From: Lutimaribacter pacificus
Lineage (GTDB): Bacteria > Pseudomonadota > Alphaproteobacteria > Rhodobacterales > Rhodobacteraceae
Assembly: GCF_900142185.1 (NCBI RefSeq)
Contig: NZ_FQZZ01000004.1
Location: 62,001 to 126,000, forward strand
DNA length: 64,000 nucleotides
Reading direction: 5' to 3'
The translations under genes and the position numbers were made by a program. The notes beneath the pieces are model-generated. The model had not been told where the DNA came from, made no database searches, and worked only from the letters and a program-made list of their open reading frames with translations. This document shows positions 8,045-16,852 of this stretch, piece by piece. Position 1 is the stretch's first letter, and the number at the start of each line of letters is the position of its first letter.

Positions 8045-8192
8045 AGAAAATACCACAGTTCGTACCACCAAATGAACAGAACCGAGCGCAATCGAAACGA
8101 AGCCAGTGAGAACAACGAACGAGAATAAGCACATAAGTCCATAGACTTAAACGCTACCAAGCGCCCCAAGGCCATTCAATGAAAATGGTAGG

Positions 8193-8282
8193 TGGCGGAG
8201 ACGATGGGATTCGAACCCACGAGACCCTTCCGGGCCTACTCCCTTAGCAGGGGAGCGCCTTCGACCACTCGGCCACGTCTCC
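8193..8282 (-). tRNA. tRNA-Ser (anticodon GCT), CCA encoded
   Basis: On the minus strand the sequence folds into a long-variable-arm serine tRNA. The acceptor stem is GGAGACG/CGTCTCC, the anticodon stem CTCCC/GGGAG encloses loop CTGCTAA (anticodon GCT, reading AGC/AGT), and the T arm contains GGTTCGAATCC. The discriminator G is followed by an encoded CCA (8193-8195). Its 3' end faces the integrase, so it is the likely attB of the adjacent island. Confidence 0.95.
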
Positions 8283-8536
8283 GCCGACGGGTTTATCCAT
8301 CGTGCCCCGCAGGGACAAGCGGAAAATCGGAAATTTTGCAGCCCGTGTTGCGGGTCGCCCTGCGGCAGCCCGGCAGGGGCCGTTTCGAGGCGGGTTTCCC
8401 TCTGGCGGGCGCGTCGGATCGAGGATGGCGGCCGCCCTGCGGCAGCCGCCTCGGACGGGCGCAGAGAAGCCCGCCGGGAAGGATACCGGCCACGAAACCG
8501 CGCGGTTCCGGCCGGAGATCGCGCGGTTTGGCGCGA

Positions 8537-9634
8537 TCAGGTGTTGAACAGGAAATGCATCACGTCGCCATCCCTGACGACATAGCCCTTGCCCTCGGCC
8601 CGCATCTTGCCGGCCTCCTTGGCGCCCTGTTCGCCGCCGCAGGCAATGAAATCGTCATAGGCGATGGTTTCGGCGCGGATGAAGCCCTTTTCGAAATCCC
8701 CGTGGATCACGCCCGCCGCCTGCGGCGCCGGTGTGCCCTGGCGGATGGTCCAGGCGCGGGCTTCTTTCGGGCCGACGGTGAAATAGGTTTCCAGGTGCAG
8801 CAGATCGTAGCCTGCACGGATCAGCCGGTCGAGCCCCGGCTCCTCCAGCCCCATCTCCTCAAGAAACATCGTTGCCTCGTCGTCATCCAACTGGCTGATC
8901 TCTTCCTCGATCCGGGCCGAGATGATGACATGCCCGTTGCCCTGCGCCGCGGCCATGTCGGCCACCGCGGCCGAATGGGCGTTGCCGGTGGCGGCGTCCT
9001 CTTCGGACACGTTGCAGACATAAAGCACGGGCTTGGTGGTCAGCAGTTGCAGCATCTTCCACGCCTTCGCATCCTCGTCGGCGACCTCGGACACGCGGGC
9101 GGGCTGGCCGTTTTCCAGCACCTCCTGCGCCATCGCCAGAAGGCGGTCCTGCTGCTGCGCTTCCTTGTCGTTGCCTTTCAGCTTGCGCACCAGGTTGGCG
9201 CGGCGTTTCTCGATCGATTCGAGATCGGCCAGCATCAGCTCGGTCTCGATCACCTCGGCATCGGCGACAGGATCGACCCGGCCTTCGACATGGGTGACAT
9301 CGCCATCCTCGAAACAGCGCAGCACATGGGCAATGGCGTCGACCTCGCGGATATTGGCCAGGAACTGGTTGCCCAGCCCCTCACCCTTGCTGGCACCCTT
9401 CACCAGCCCGGCGATATCGACGAACGTCATGCGGGTGGGAATGATGCTGGCCGATTTGGCAACCTCGGCCAGCTTGTCCAGCCGCGCGTCGGGCACGTTC
9501 ACCTCGCCCACGTTGGGCTCGATCGTGCAGAACGGAAAATTCGCCGCCTGCGCCGCCGCGGTTTTCGTCAGCGCGTTGAACAGGGTGGACTTGCCCACGT
9601 TGGGCAGGCCCACGATCCCCATCTTGAAACCCAT
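8537..9634 (-). CDS. ychF: Redox-regulated ATPase/GTPase YchF (OLA1)
   Basis: A 365-residue Obg-related P-loop NTPase that associates with ribosomes. The G1 motif [15 protein letters not shown] is at residues 8-22, followed by the switch region [16 protein letters not shown]3 [20 protein letters not shown], and a C-terminal TGS domain (from about residue 280) ending FFLFNT-like. The longest frame opens at 10015, but GGAGG lies seven bases upstream of the ATG at 9634, where the family N-terminus [12 protein letters not shown] begins. It is divergent from trpA. Confidence 0.97.
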   Translation of the reverse strand: MGFKMGIVGLPNVGKSTLFNALTKTAAAQAANFPFCTIEPNVGEVNVPDARLDKLAEVAKSASIIPTRMTFVDIAGLVKGASKGEGLGNQFLANIREVDAIAHVLRCFEDGDVTHVEGRVDPVADAEVIETELMLADLESIEKRRANLVRKLKGNDKEAQQQDRLLAMAQEVLENGQPARVSEVADEDAKAWKMLQLLTTKPVLYVCNVSEEDAATGNAHSAAVADMAAAQGNGHVIISARIEEEISQLDDDEATMFLEEMGLEEPGLDRLIRAGYDLLHLETYFTVGPKEARAWTIRQGTPAPQAAGVIHGDFEKGFIRAETIAYDDFIACGGEQGAKEAGKMRAEGKGYVVRDGDVMHFLFNT

Positions 9635-9778
9635 TGCGGCCTCCGTGATCCAGTGTTGCCGCGCTTCTAGTGCGGGCACGCCACGGGTGCAAGGCAGCTT
9701 GGCGCGCGGCGCGGTGAGGCATTGATTTTCCCGCGCGCACACGGCACATGGGGCCGGACCAAGCAAAGGACACACCCC

Positions 9779-10570
9779 ATGACCCGGATCGACGACACCT
9801 TCGCCAAGCTGCGCGCCGACGGCAAAAAGGCCTTCGTCGCCTATATCATGGGCGGCGACCCGGATTACGACCGCTCGCTTGCGGTGATGAAGGGGCTGCC
9901 GGGCGCGGGCGTCGACGTGATCGAGCTGGGGATGCCCTTTACCGATCCGATGGCCGACGGGCCCACGATCCAGCTGGCCGGGCAGCGCGCGCTGGAGGGC
10001 GGGCAGACCCTGCAAAAGACGCTGGATATGGTGACCGAGTTCCGCAAGGACGATCCCGACACGCCGATCGTGATGATGGGCTATTACAACCCGATCTATT
10101 CGCGCGGCGTCGACAGGTTCCTGGCCGATGCCACGGCTGCCGGTGTGGACGGGCTGATCGTGGTCGACCTGCCCCCCGAAGAGGATGAGGAGCTGTGCAT
10201 CCCGGCAGCCAAGGCCGGGATCAACTTCATCCGCCTCGCCACCCCCACCACCGATGACAAGCGCCTGCCCAAGGTGCTGCAGAATACCAGCGGCTTCGTC
10301 TATTACGTGTCGATCACCGGCATCACCGGCGCGGCCGAGGCGCAGGCGGCGGATGTCGGCCCCGAGGTTTCCCGCATCAAGTCACAGACCGACCTGCCGG
10401 TCGTCGTGGGCTTCGGCATCAAGTCGCCCGGCGCGGCGCAGGCGATTGCCGGCGTGGCCGATGGCTGTGTCGTCGGTTCCGCCATCGTCACCGAAATCGC
10501 CAGCGGAAAGCCGGTCGATCAGGTGCTGGACTTCGTGCGCGGGCTGGCCGAAGGCGCGCACCGCGCCTGA
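9779..10570 (+). CDS. trpA: Tryptophan synthase alpha subunit
   Basis: A 263-residue TIM-barrel enzyme that cleaves indole-3-glycerol phosphate to indole and glyceraldehyde 3-phosphate within the TrpA2B2 complex. The catalytic glutamate and aspartate are visible in [17 protein letters not shown], and the phosphate-binding loops in [11 protein letters not shown] and VVGFGIKSP. The ATG at 9779 with AAAGGA upstream is chosen over a TTG at 9722. trpB is not adjacent in this window; the gene stands alone between ychF and a membrane-protein gene. Confidence 0.97.
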   Translation: MTRIDDTFAKLRADGKKAFVAYIMGGDPDYDRSLAVMKGLPGAGVDVIELGMPFTDPMADGPTIQLAGQRALEGGQTLQKTLDMVTEFRKDDPDTPIVMMGYYNPIYSRGVDRFLADATAAGVDGLIVVDLPPEEDEELCIPAAKAGINFIRLATPTTDDKRLPKVLQNTSGFVYYVSITGITGAAEAQAADVGPEVSRIKSQTDLPVVVGFGIKSPGAAQAIAGVADGCVVGSAIVTEIASGKPVDQVLDFVRGLAEGAHRA

Positions 10571-10577
10571 GAACCGC

Positions 10578-11024
10578 TTACCCGGAACGGCAGCGCGGGC
10601 GGCCCTTCATTTTCAACCCGTCGCGCATGTTGAGCCCGAGCAGGGCGATATTCGTCGCCCCCGCCGCAAGTTCAAGCACCTGCACCGCGTAGAACATTCC
10701 GTCGAACTCGGCCTGACCGGCCTTGTGCGCAAGGTAAAGCGCCGCCGGAATCAGGATCAGGATGCCGTTTGCCGCGATGATCGGCATACGCCGGGCCTTG
10801 GCCGCCACAAGCCCGGCCGGACGCCCCCCGGCCAACGCAAAGCCCGATCCCCCGGCGGCTGCCAGCGCCGGAACCAGCAGGAAAAAGCCCCACGGAACGG
10901 ATGTCTTGACCGCGATCACCGCCGCCTCGGACCCGAACAATTCGGAAATAACGGTCGAAACCCAGAAGATCAGGATCGTGAAAAGCGCAACCGCCCCTGC
11001 AACGGGATGAATGACTCTGATCAT
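10578..11024 (-). CDS. Small four-helix integral membrane protein
   Basis: A 148-residue protein with about four hydrophobic segments (around residues 5-25, 42-62, 78-98 and 112-132) and a basic C-terminus (GLKMKGRPRCRSG). I do not recognise a family with confidence. The ATG at 11024 (MIRVIHPVAG) is taken as start; the frame opens at 11081 inside the regulatory palindromes. It is divergent from a MarR-family gene with palindromes between them, so it is probably that regulator's target. Confidence 0.7.
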   Translation of the reverse strand: MIRVIHPVAGAVALFTILIFWVSTVISELFGSEAAVIAVKTSVPWGFFLLVPALAAAGGSGFALAGGRPAGLVAAKARRMPIIAANGILILIPAALYLAHKAGQAEFDGMFYAVQVLELAAGATNIALLGLNMRDGLKMKGRPRCRSG

Positions 11025-11041
11025 GGATCTCGGCCTCCATA

Positions 11042-11057
11042 TGACATCATGATGACA
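11042..11057. promoter_or_regulatory. Probable second MarR operator
   Basis: CATCATGATG (11045-11054) is a perfect 10-bp palindrome within the near-palindrome TGACATCATGATGACA. It shares TGACATCAT with the stronger site 30 bases away, as expected if one regulator occupies both. It lies just upstream of the membrane-protein ATG. Confidence 0.45.
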
Positions 11058-11079
11058 ACTTGTATGACGCCTATAAAGC

Positions 11080-11101
11080 AATTGACATCATAATGTCAAT
11101 T
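11080..11101. promoter_or_regulatory. Probable MarR operator (9-bp inverted repeat)
   Basis: AATTGACAT and ATGTCAATT are perfect 9-bp arms around CATA. The site lies 17 bases upstream of the MarR start, in the AT-rich strip between two divergent genes. MarR proteins bind such palindromes and usually repress both their own gene and the neighbour. Confidence 0.65.
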
Positions 11102-11118
11102 GGGTGATATAGCGACAA

Positions 11119-11601
11119 ATGACTGACACCGACGAAACAGACCGCAGCCCCGCCGGCGCCGCCCTGACCGATCTCATCCTGACGCTGTTCCGGGTGAACA
11201 ACCTGACCCTGGCCTGGGGCGACAGGCTGGTGGCCCCTTTCGGGCTGACCAGCGCCCGCTGGCAGATCCTCGGTGCCATCGTGTACGCGGAACAGCCGCG
11301 GCCGGTGGCGTGGCTTGCCCGCGACCTCGGGGCCAACCGCCAGAACGTGCAGCGCATCGTGAACGACCTGCACAGGGAGGGACTTGTCGAATTCGCGCCC
11401 AACCCGCATCACCGGCGGGCGCAGCTTGTGATCCTGACGGAAAAGGGAAAGCGCGCCTATGTCGCCGCGTTGAACCGGTATTACCCCAAGGCGGATGCGC
11501 TGGCCGACGGCCTGTCAGAGGCCGAGATCAGGGCCGCCCACCGGGTCATGACCGTGCTGCGGGAGCGGCTTGAGCAGGAGGCCGGCAACGGCACCCCATA
11601 A
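11119..11601 (+). CDS. MarR-family transcriptional regulator
   Basis: A 160-residue winged-helix regulator. Helices and recognition helix are visible: LTSARWQILGAIVYAE, then VAWLARDLGANRQNVQRIVN, and a wing at FAPNPHHRRAQLVILTEKGK. C-terminal helices supply the dimer interface. It is divergent from a four-helix membrane protein gene with two palindromic sites in between, so autorepression plus control of that gene is likely. The ligand is unknown. Confidence 0.9.
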   Translation: MTDTDETDRSPAGAALTDLILTLFRVNNLTLAWGDRLVAPFGLTSARWQILGAIVYAEQPRPVAWLARDLGANRQNVQRIVNDLHREGLVEFAPNPHHRRAQLVILTEKGKRAYVAALNRYYPKADALADGLSEAEIRAAHRVMTVLRERLEQEAGNGTP

Positions 11602-11646
11602 GCGTTTCCGGGGTGGTCCGAAACCGGTGCCCCGGCGCGGACGGGC

Positions 11647-12570
11647 TTAGCCCGTCAGCCCCGCGCCCTCGTCCGCGCCCAGCATGATGTTGAGGTTCTG
11701 CACCGCCGCGCCCGAGGCGCCCTTGCCCAGGTTGTCGAGCGTCGCCAGCAGCACCACGCGGTCGCCCCCGGCGCTGGGGAACACCGTCAGCTCCATCCGG
11801 TTGGTGCCGTTCAGGCGCTGCGGATCGGCGCGCGGGCCGACCTGTTCGGGCGCCACCACCTGCACGAACCGCTGCCCGGCGTAATGCGCCTTCAGGCACT
11901 GTTCCAGATCGGCCGCGCTCTGCCCGGCGGGAAGGTGCATCGGGATCTGCACGATCATGCCCTGCGCGTATTTGCCAACCGACGGCACGAAGACCGGCGT
12001 GCGGGTCAGCCCAGAGGAGCGCATGATTTCCGGGATATGCTTGTGCTTGTGTTCCAGCCCATAGACGAAATGATCGGGCGCGCTGCCATCCTCGAACTCG
12101 GCGATCAGCGCCTTGCCGCCCCCGGTATAGCCCGAAACCGCGTTGATCGTGACCGGCGCATCCGCCGCCAGCAGCCCCGCCGACACCAGCGGCGCAAGCA
12201 GCGCGATCGAGCCGGTGGAATAGCAGCCCGGGTTGGTCACGTATTGCGCCTGCGCGATCCTGTCACGCTGGCCCGCGCCCAGTTCGGCAAAGCCGAAGGC
12301 CCAGTCGGGATTGACCCGGTGCGCGGTCGAGGCGTCGATGATCCGCGTGCCGTGGGGCCGCGCGATTTCGACCGCCTCGCGCGCGGCGTCATCGGGCAGA
12401 CACAGGATGGCGATATCGGCGGCGGCAAAGGCCTCGGCCCGCGCGCCGGCATCCTTGCGCTGCGCATGCGGCACCTGCACCAGCGTGATGTCATCGCGCG
12501 CGGTCAGGCGCTCGCGGATCTGAAGACCCGTCGTTCCTGCCTCGCCATCGATGAACACTTTCCACGCCAT
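11647..12570 (-). CDS. argC: N-acetyl-gamma-glutamyl-phosphate reductase, type 2
   Basis: A 307-residue NADPH-dependent reductase forming N-acetylglutamate semialdehyde in arginine biosynthesis. It is the short type-2 form: the N-terminus KVFIDGEAGTTGLQIRERL carries the nucleotide-binding glycines, NPGCYSTGSIALLAPL the catalytic cysteine, and GLEHKHKHIPEI the conserved histidines. GGAGG precedes the ATG by seven bases. It is followed on the same strand by nothing closely coupled. Confidence 0.96.
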   Translation of the reverse strand: MAWKVFIDGEAGTTGLQIRERLTARDDITLVQVPHAQRKDAGARAEAFAAADIAILCLPDDAAREAVEIARPHGTRIIDASTAHRVNPDWAFGFAELGAGQRDRIAQAQYVTNPGCYSTGSIALLAPLVSAGLLAADAPVTINAVSGYTGGGKALIAEFEDGSAPDHFVYGLEHKHKHIPEIMRSSGLTRTPVFVPSVGKYAQGMIVQIPMHLPAGQSAADLEQCLKAHYAGQRFVQVVAPEQVGPRADPQRLNGTNRMELTVFPSAGGDRVVLLATLDNLGKGASGAAVQNLNIMLGADEGAGLTG

Positions 12571-12632
12571 TGCGGCCTCCTGTCAGAAAATCTGCGCCTG
12601 CCATACGCGCAGACGCGCGCCCGCGCAAGGGA

Positions 12633-13406
12633 TCAGCCCAGGATCACGTCCAGCAGCATCATCAGGATCAGCCCCACGATCAGCCCGGTGGTGGCGCGGT
12701 TCTGGTGGCCGTAGCGGTGGGTTTCGGGAATGATCTCGTGGCTGATGATGTAAAGCATCGCACCGGCGGCGAAGGTCAGCCCGACGGGCAGCACGTAGAC
12801 CGACACATGCACCAGCGCCACGCCCAGCAACCCGCCCACCGGCTCGACCAGCCCGGTCAGCAGCGCGATCAGGAAGGCGCGGCCCTTGCTGTATCCCTGC
12901 CCGCGCAGCGCCAGCGCCACGGCCAGCCCCTCGGGCGCGTTCTGCAGCCCGATACCGGTGGCCAGGCTCAGCCCGTTGGTGACGTTGCCGCCCCCGAAGC
13001 CGATACCGACGGCCATGCCTTCGGGGAAATTGTGGATGGTGATGGCGATCACGAACAGCCAGATCTTGGGCAGCGCACCGGGATCGGCGCCCTCTGGGCC
13101 GACGATGAAATGCTCGTGCGGCAGCGCATTGTTCAGCCACGCCACCATCGCGGCCCCCAGCGCGATGCCAAGGGCTGCCAGCAAGGCGGCGGCGGGCACC
13201 GTGCCGTACACCTCTTCCCCCGCCGCGATCCCCGGCAGGATCAGCGAAAAGAACGAGGCCGAGATCATGACCCCGGCGGCAAAGCCCAGCATCATGTCGT
13301 TGGTGCGCCGCGACACCTGCTGGCCGAACAGCACCGGGATCGCGCCCACCCCGGTCATCAGGCCCGCCACGAGGCTGGCGATGGTGCCGATCAGGATGAT
13401 GCTCAT
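12633..13406 (-). CDS. ZIP-family divalent metal transporter
   Basis: A 257-residue membrane protein with about eight hydrophobic segments. It holds the two ZIP metal-site helices: HNFPEGMAVGIGFGGG (HNFPEG) and LQNAPEGLAVALAL (QNAPEG). These ZupT/GufA-like proteins import zinc or related metals. The start overlaps the MaoC stop by one base (TGATG), so the two are co-translated. No Zur-like site was recognised. Confidence 0.9.
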   Translation of the reverse strand: MSIILIGTIASLVAGLMTGVGAIPVLFGQQVSRRTNDMMLGFAAGVMISASFFSLILPGIAAGEEVYGTVPAAALLAALGIALGAAMVAWLNNALPHEHFIVGPEGADPGALPKIWLFVIAITIHNFPEGMAVGIGFGGGNVTNGLSLATGIGLQNAPEGLAVALALRGQGYSKGRAFLIALLTGLVEPVGGLLGVALVHVSVYVLPVGLTFAAGAMLYIISHEIIPETHRYGHQNRATTGLIVGLILMMLLDVILG

Positions 13407-13846
13407 CAGGCGGGCTTCCGCTTCAGGATATGGGTCGCGGTATAGCTCATCACCACCTCGCCCGACTGGTTCAGCACGTCATAGCGTATCTCTGTCCGCC
13501 CCCGGTCGGGGCGCGAGGCCGAGGGGATCGAAGCCACCACCTCGGCCCGCACGCGCAATGCGTCGCCCGGCCGCACCGGGTGGTGCCATCGCAGCTCGCG
13601 CATCCCCGGCGAGCCCATCGACGCCTCGTTCCAGACATCGGCCTCCATCGCCAGCTGAAAGGCGGTCAGCAGCGTCTGGAACCCGCTGGCGATGATCCCT
13701 CCATAGATCGACTGCGCCGCGGCCTCGGGGTCGGTGTGGAACGGCTGGTTATCGTATACGCGGGCGAAATCAACGATTTCCTCTTCGCTCAGGCTGCGGG
13801 TTGCCGTGTCGAACACATGGCCCACGGGCAGGTCGTCGAAAAACAT
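13406..13846 (-). CDS. MaoC-family hydratase-like protein
   Basis: A 146-residue single hot-dog-fold protein. SEEEIVDFARVYDNQPFHTD carries the (R)-hydratase signature (D..PxH.D), followed by YGGIIASGFQ. It probably hydrates an enoyl-CoA; the substrate is unknown. The ATG at 13846 (MFFDDLPVG) is taken as start, with AAGGAA upstream, instead of the frame opening at 13879. It is coupled to the ZIP gene by a one-base overlap, without an obvious functional link. Confidence 0.88.
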   Translation of the reverse strand: MFFDDLPVGHVFDTATRSLSEEEIVDFARVYDNQPFHTDPEAAAQSIYGGIIASGFQTLLTAFQLAMEADVWNEASMGSPGMRELRWHHPVRPGDALRVRAEVVASIPSASRPDRGRTEIRYDVLNQSGEVVMSYTATHILKRKPA

Positions 13847-13982
13847 CTTGGGTATTCCTTGTGATCTTGCCCCGACCATACGCGGATGCCCCGCCGCCGC
13901 AACCGGATTGCGAATTGCCGATTGTTTCGCCGGCGCGGGATCGGTAAGAAAAATTCACCAAAACAGGCACAGGGAGTCCGCC

Positions 13983-15149
13983 ATGACCGTCATCACCTGC
14001 ATCGACGATCTCAAGCAGATCTATCGCCGGCGGGCGCCCCGGATGTTCTATGACTATTGCGAATCCGGCAGCTGGACCGAACAGACCTTCCGCGAGAACA
14101 CCAGCGATTTCGACCGGATTCGCCTGCGCCAGCGGGTGGCCGTCGATATGTCTGGCCGTTCCACCGCCACGCAGATGGTCGGGCAGGACGTCGCCATGCC
14201 GGTGGCGCTGGCCCCGGTGGGGCTGACCGGCATGCAGCACGCCGATGGCGAGATCAAGGCCGCCCGCGCGGCCGAGGCGTTCGGCGTTCCCTTCACGCTG
14301 TCCACCATGTCCATCAACTCGATCGAGGACGTGGCCGGCGCGACCTCCAGACCCTTCTGGTTCCAGCTTTACACGATGAAGGACCAGGGCTTCGTCAGTT
14401 CGCTGATCCAGCGCGCGAAGGATGCGAAATGCTCGGCGCTGGTGATCACGCTGGATCTGCAGATCCTCGGCCAGCGGCACCGGGATCTGAAGAACGGCCT
14501 GTCCGCCCCGCCCAAGCTGACGCTTTCCACGATGGCGAACCTGGCGACCAAGTGGCGCTGGGGCGCCGGGATGCTGGGCGCGTCACGCCGCCATTTCGGC
14601 AATATCGTGGGCCATGTGCAGGGCATCAGCGACGCCGCCGACCTGGGCGCATGGACGGCCGAACAGTTCGATCCGACGCTCGACTGGGACAAGATCGCGA
14701 AGATCAGGGAGGAATGGGGCGGCAAGGTGATCCTCAAGGGCATCATGGAGCCCGAGGACGCGCAGATGGCGCTGCAGGTGGGCGCCGATGCCATCGTGGT
14801 GTCGAACCACGGCGGGCGCCAGCTTGACGGCGCGCTCAGTTCGATCCGGGCGTTGCCTGCGATCCTCGACGCCGTGGGCGACAAGACCGAGGTGCATCTC
14901 GACAGCGGCATCCGTTCCGGGCAGGACGTGCTCAAGGCCGTGGCGATGGGGGCCAAGGGCACCTATATCGGCCGCGCCTTCGTCTACGGGCTGGGCGCGA
15001 TGGGCGAGCAGGGCGTGACCCGCGCGCTTGAGGTGATCCACAGGGAAATGGATATCTCGATGGCGCTGTGCGGGCGCCGCCGGATCGACGAGCTGGGCCG
15101 CGACATCCTGAAGATCCCCGCCGATTTCGAAGGCCACTGGGCCAAGTAA
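13983..15149 (+). CDS. lldD: L-lactate dehydrogenase (FMN), alpha-hydroxy-acid oxidase family
   Basis: A 388-residue flavoprotein oxidising L-lactate (or a close 2-hydroxy acid) to pyruvate with electrons passed to the respiratory chain. Features: IYRRRAPRMFYDYCESGSW N-terminus, PVALAPVGLTGMQHADGE, the FMN/catalytic segment VILKGIMEPEDAQMAL, the catalytic His in VVSNHGGRQLDGALSS, and DSGIRSGQDVLKAVAMGA for phosphate binding. The ATG at 13983 follows GGGAG; the frame opens upstream at 13734. Closely related glycolate or mandelate oxidases cannot be excluded by sequence alone. Confidence 0.9.
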   Translation: MTVITCIDDLKQIYRRRAPRMFYDYCESGSWTEQTFRENTSDFDRIRLRQRVAVDMSGRSTATQMVGQDVAMPVALAPVGLTGMQHADGEIKAARAAEAFGVPFTLSTMSINSIEDVAGATSRPFWFQLYTMKDQGFVSSLIQRAKDAKCSALVITLDLQILGQRHRDLKNGLSAPPKLTLSTMANLATKWRWGAGMLGASRRHFGNIVGHVQGISDAADLGAWTAEQFDPTLDWDKIAKIREEWGGKVILKGIMEPEDAQMALQVGADAIVVSNHGGRQLDGALSSIRALPAILDAVGDKTEVHLDSGIRSGQDVLKAVAMGAKGTYIGRAFVYGLGAMGEQGVTRALEVIHREMDISMALCGRRRIDELGRDILKIPADFEGHWAK

Positions 15150-15159
15150 GGCTGGTTCT

Positions 15160-15192
15160 GCGGCGGGGCGGGGTTAACCCGCCCTGCGCCGC
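15160..15192 (+). terminator. Hairpin after lldD
   Basis: A GC stem (GCGGCGGGGCGGG paired with CCCGCCCTGCGCCGC, with a two-base bulge) closes on GTTAA ten bases past the lldD stop. There is no U tract, typical of the G+C-rich hairpins used as 3' ends in this group. Confidence 0.5.
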
Positions 15193-15261
15193 TGAACGCA
15201 CTCCGGTAGTGCTCCACAGTCTGAACGACACACCCCGCCCGGAACAGCCGCGCAGCGGCCC

Positions 15262-15392
15262 GGGCATCGCACGGCCGCCCCCCGGCCGGGCGATTGGCTG
15301 CCGCAAGTGCCACGGTCTGAGGGAGGATGTGGCTGGGCGATAAATTGCCAGTCACAAATGTCGGATCGCCCGACCGCGGCCGTGCGATACCC
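15262..15392 (+). repeat. 131-bp element with terminal inverted repeats, copy A
   Basis: The element begins GGGCATCGCACGGCCGC and ends with its near-exact inverse (one mismatch in this copy). A second copy at 53415-53545 lies in the opposite orientation; hand alignment gives 118 of 131 identical positions without gaps, with 8 of 13 differences in one 12-bp patch. An inner hairpin GTGGCTG/CAGTCAC (15329-15355) is conserved. Homology runs on about 25 bp at the left and about 10 bp at the right. It lies between convergent lldD and the aminotransferase gene. MITE-like element or structured repeat; no coding capacity. Confidence 0.85.
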
Positions 15393-15447
15393 TCTGTTGC
15401 ATTCCCACCGGCAAGGTCGGATCAACGCCCGACCCCGCCCGTTCCGC

Positions 15448-16818
15448 TCACCCCAGCACGGAGTGCACCGCCTTCGCGGTCTTGGCCACGACCTCGTCCG
15501 CCTCGGCCCGGGTCAGGCAAAAGGGCGGGGCAAAGCCCAGGATATCGCCCTGCGGCATGGCCCGCCCGATCACCCCCTGCTCCAGCAGCGCGGCGGCCAC
15601 CTGCGGGCCCACCTTGTCGGCCGCGTCGAAGAACGCCCGCCCGTCGCGGTCCTTCACGAACTCGACAGCGCACAGCATCCCCTCGCCGCGGATATCGCCC
15701 ACATTCGCATGATCCCCCAGCGCGTCCGCCATCGCGGCGTTCAGATAGGCGCCCACCTCGCCCGCGTTTTGCACAAGGTTCAGATCGTCGATCAGCTTCA
15801 GGTTGGCCACCCCCGCCGCCGCACCGACGGGATGCGCCGAATAGGTCCAGCCGTGGCCGATCGGGCCCAGCTCATCCGTGCCCTGTTCCAGCACCTTCCA
15901 CACCTTGTCGCTGACGATCGAGCCCGACAGCGGCGCATAGGCGCTGGTCAGCCCCTTGGCGATGGTGATGATATCGGGCGTCATCCCGTAATGGTCCGAC
16001 CCGAACATGCTGCCCAGCCGGCCGAACCCGGTCACCACCTCGTCGGCGATCAGCAGGATGTCGTGTTTGGCCAACACCTTCTGGATCGCCTCCCAATAGC
16101 CGGCGGGCGGCGGCACGATGCCGCCGGTGCCCAGCACCGGCTCGCCGATGAAGGCGGCGATGGTGTCGGCGCCCTCGGCCTCGATCAGTTCCTCCAGAGA
16201 GGCGACACACTGCGCCACGAACTGCGCCTCGGTCTGGGACAGGTCGTCGCGCCGGAAATAATAGGGCGCGTCGGTATGGATCACCTGCGCCAGCGGCAGG
16301 TCGAACTTCTTGTGAAACAGCTCCAGCCCGGTCAGCGAGCCGGTCACCAGCCCCGAGCCGTGATAGCCCCGCCAGCGGCTGATGATTTTTTTCTTTTCCG
16401 GGCGACCCAGCACGTTGTTGTAATACCAGACCAGCTTGACGTTGGTTTCGTTGGCATCCGATCCACCCAGCCCGAAATAGACCTTGCTCATGTTTTCGGG
16501 CGCGCGGTCCAGGATCATTTTGGCCAGCGTGATCGACGCCTCGGTGCCGTGGCCGACATAGGCGTGGTAATAGGCCAGTTCGCGGGCCTGATCGGCGATG
16601 GCTTCGGCGATCTCCTGGCGGCCATAGCCCACGTTCACGCAATAGAGCCCGGCAAAGGCGTCCAGCAGGCGGTTACCGTCCCGATCCTCGATATGGCAGC
16701 CCTGCCCGCCCGTCAGCACGCGCTGCGGCGCCTCGCCCCGCGCAAATTGCGCAAGATGGGTCGAGGGGTGGAAGAACGTGTCGCGGTCCCACTGCTCCAG
16801 TTGGTCGTTTCTCAGCAT
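15448..16818 (-). CDS. Class III PLP aminotransferase, GABA/polyamine type
   Basis: A 456-residue omega-aminotransferase transferring an amino group from a substrate such as GABA or putrescine, probably to pyruvate. Conserved parts: [48 protein letters not shown] with the PLP aspartate and [14 protein letters not shown]-like segment with the PLP lysine. It is followed upstream on the same strand by a succinate-semialdehyde dehydrogenase gene 34 bases away, making a GABA-to-succinate module likely. The exact amine donor is not determinable from sequence. Confidence 0.85.
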   Translation of the reverse strand: MLRNDQLEQWDRDTFFHPSTHLAQFARGEAPQRVLTGGQGCHIEDRDGNRLLDAFAGLYCVNVGYGRQEIAEAIADQARELAYYHAYVGHGTEASITLAKMILDRAPENMSKVYFGLGGSDANETNVKLVWYYNNVLGRPEKKKIISRWRGYHGSGLVTGSLTGLELFHKKFDLPLAQVIHTDAPYYFRRDDLSQTEAQFVAQCVASLEELIEAEGADTIAAFIGEPVLGTGGIVPPPAGYWEAIQKVLAKHDILLIADEVVTGFGRLGSMFGSDHYGMTPDIITIAKGLTSAYAPLSGSIVSDKVWKVLEQGTDELGPIGHGWTYSAHPVGAAAGVANLKLIDDLNLVQNAGEVGAYLNAAMADALGDHANVGDIRGEGMLCAVEFVKDRDGRAFFDAADKVGPQVAAALLEQGVIGRAMPQGDILGFAPPFCLTRAEADEVVAKTAKAVHSVLG

Positions 16819-16852
16819 GTCGTTCCTTTCTGCATCTGCGGTGCCGCGCGGG

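Larger units (their letters stand above)
2269..8192 (-). mobile_element. Decayed integrative mobilizable element at tRNA-Ser(GCT)
   Basis: About 5.9 kb between the LysR gene and tRNA-Ser, with every gene on the minus strand. The integrase reading frame begins at the tRNA 3' side, the classical position for a tRNA-targeting island. Contents from the tRNA inward: broken tyrosine integrase, unknown protein, excisionase-like protein, HTH protein, MobC-like protein, truncated relaxase, phage small terminase, serine recombinase. The stretch 5700-7700 is visibly less G+C-rich than its flanks. Boundaries are inferred: no flanking direct repeat was found, and the left end is simply the end of the last chromosomal gene. 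Confidence 0.7.

Noticed and set aside
8193-8230. Second copy of the tRNA-Ser 3' end as an att repeat near 2269-2600
   Set aside because: I scanned by eye for TGGCGGAGACGATGGG and for GGATTCGAACCC and did not find them; short or diverged repeats could be missed.
9722-9778. TTG start giving trpA a 19-residue extension
   Set aside because: The extension is not part of the family; the ATG at 9779 has a ribosome site and the conserved N-terminus.
14984-15355. Apparent conserved protein (MTGNLSPSHILPQ...) resembling a frame at 53452-53781
   Set aside because: The two frames look alike only because both run across the 131-bp repeat; outside the repeat they share nothing, and one overlaps lldD on the opposite strand.
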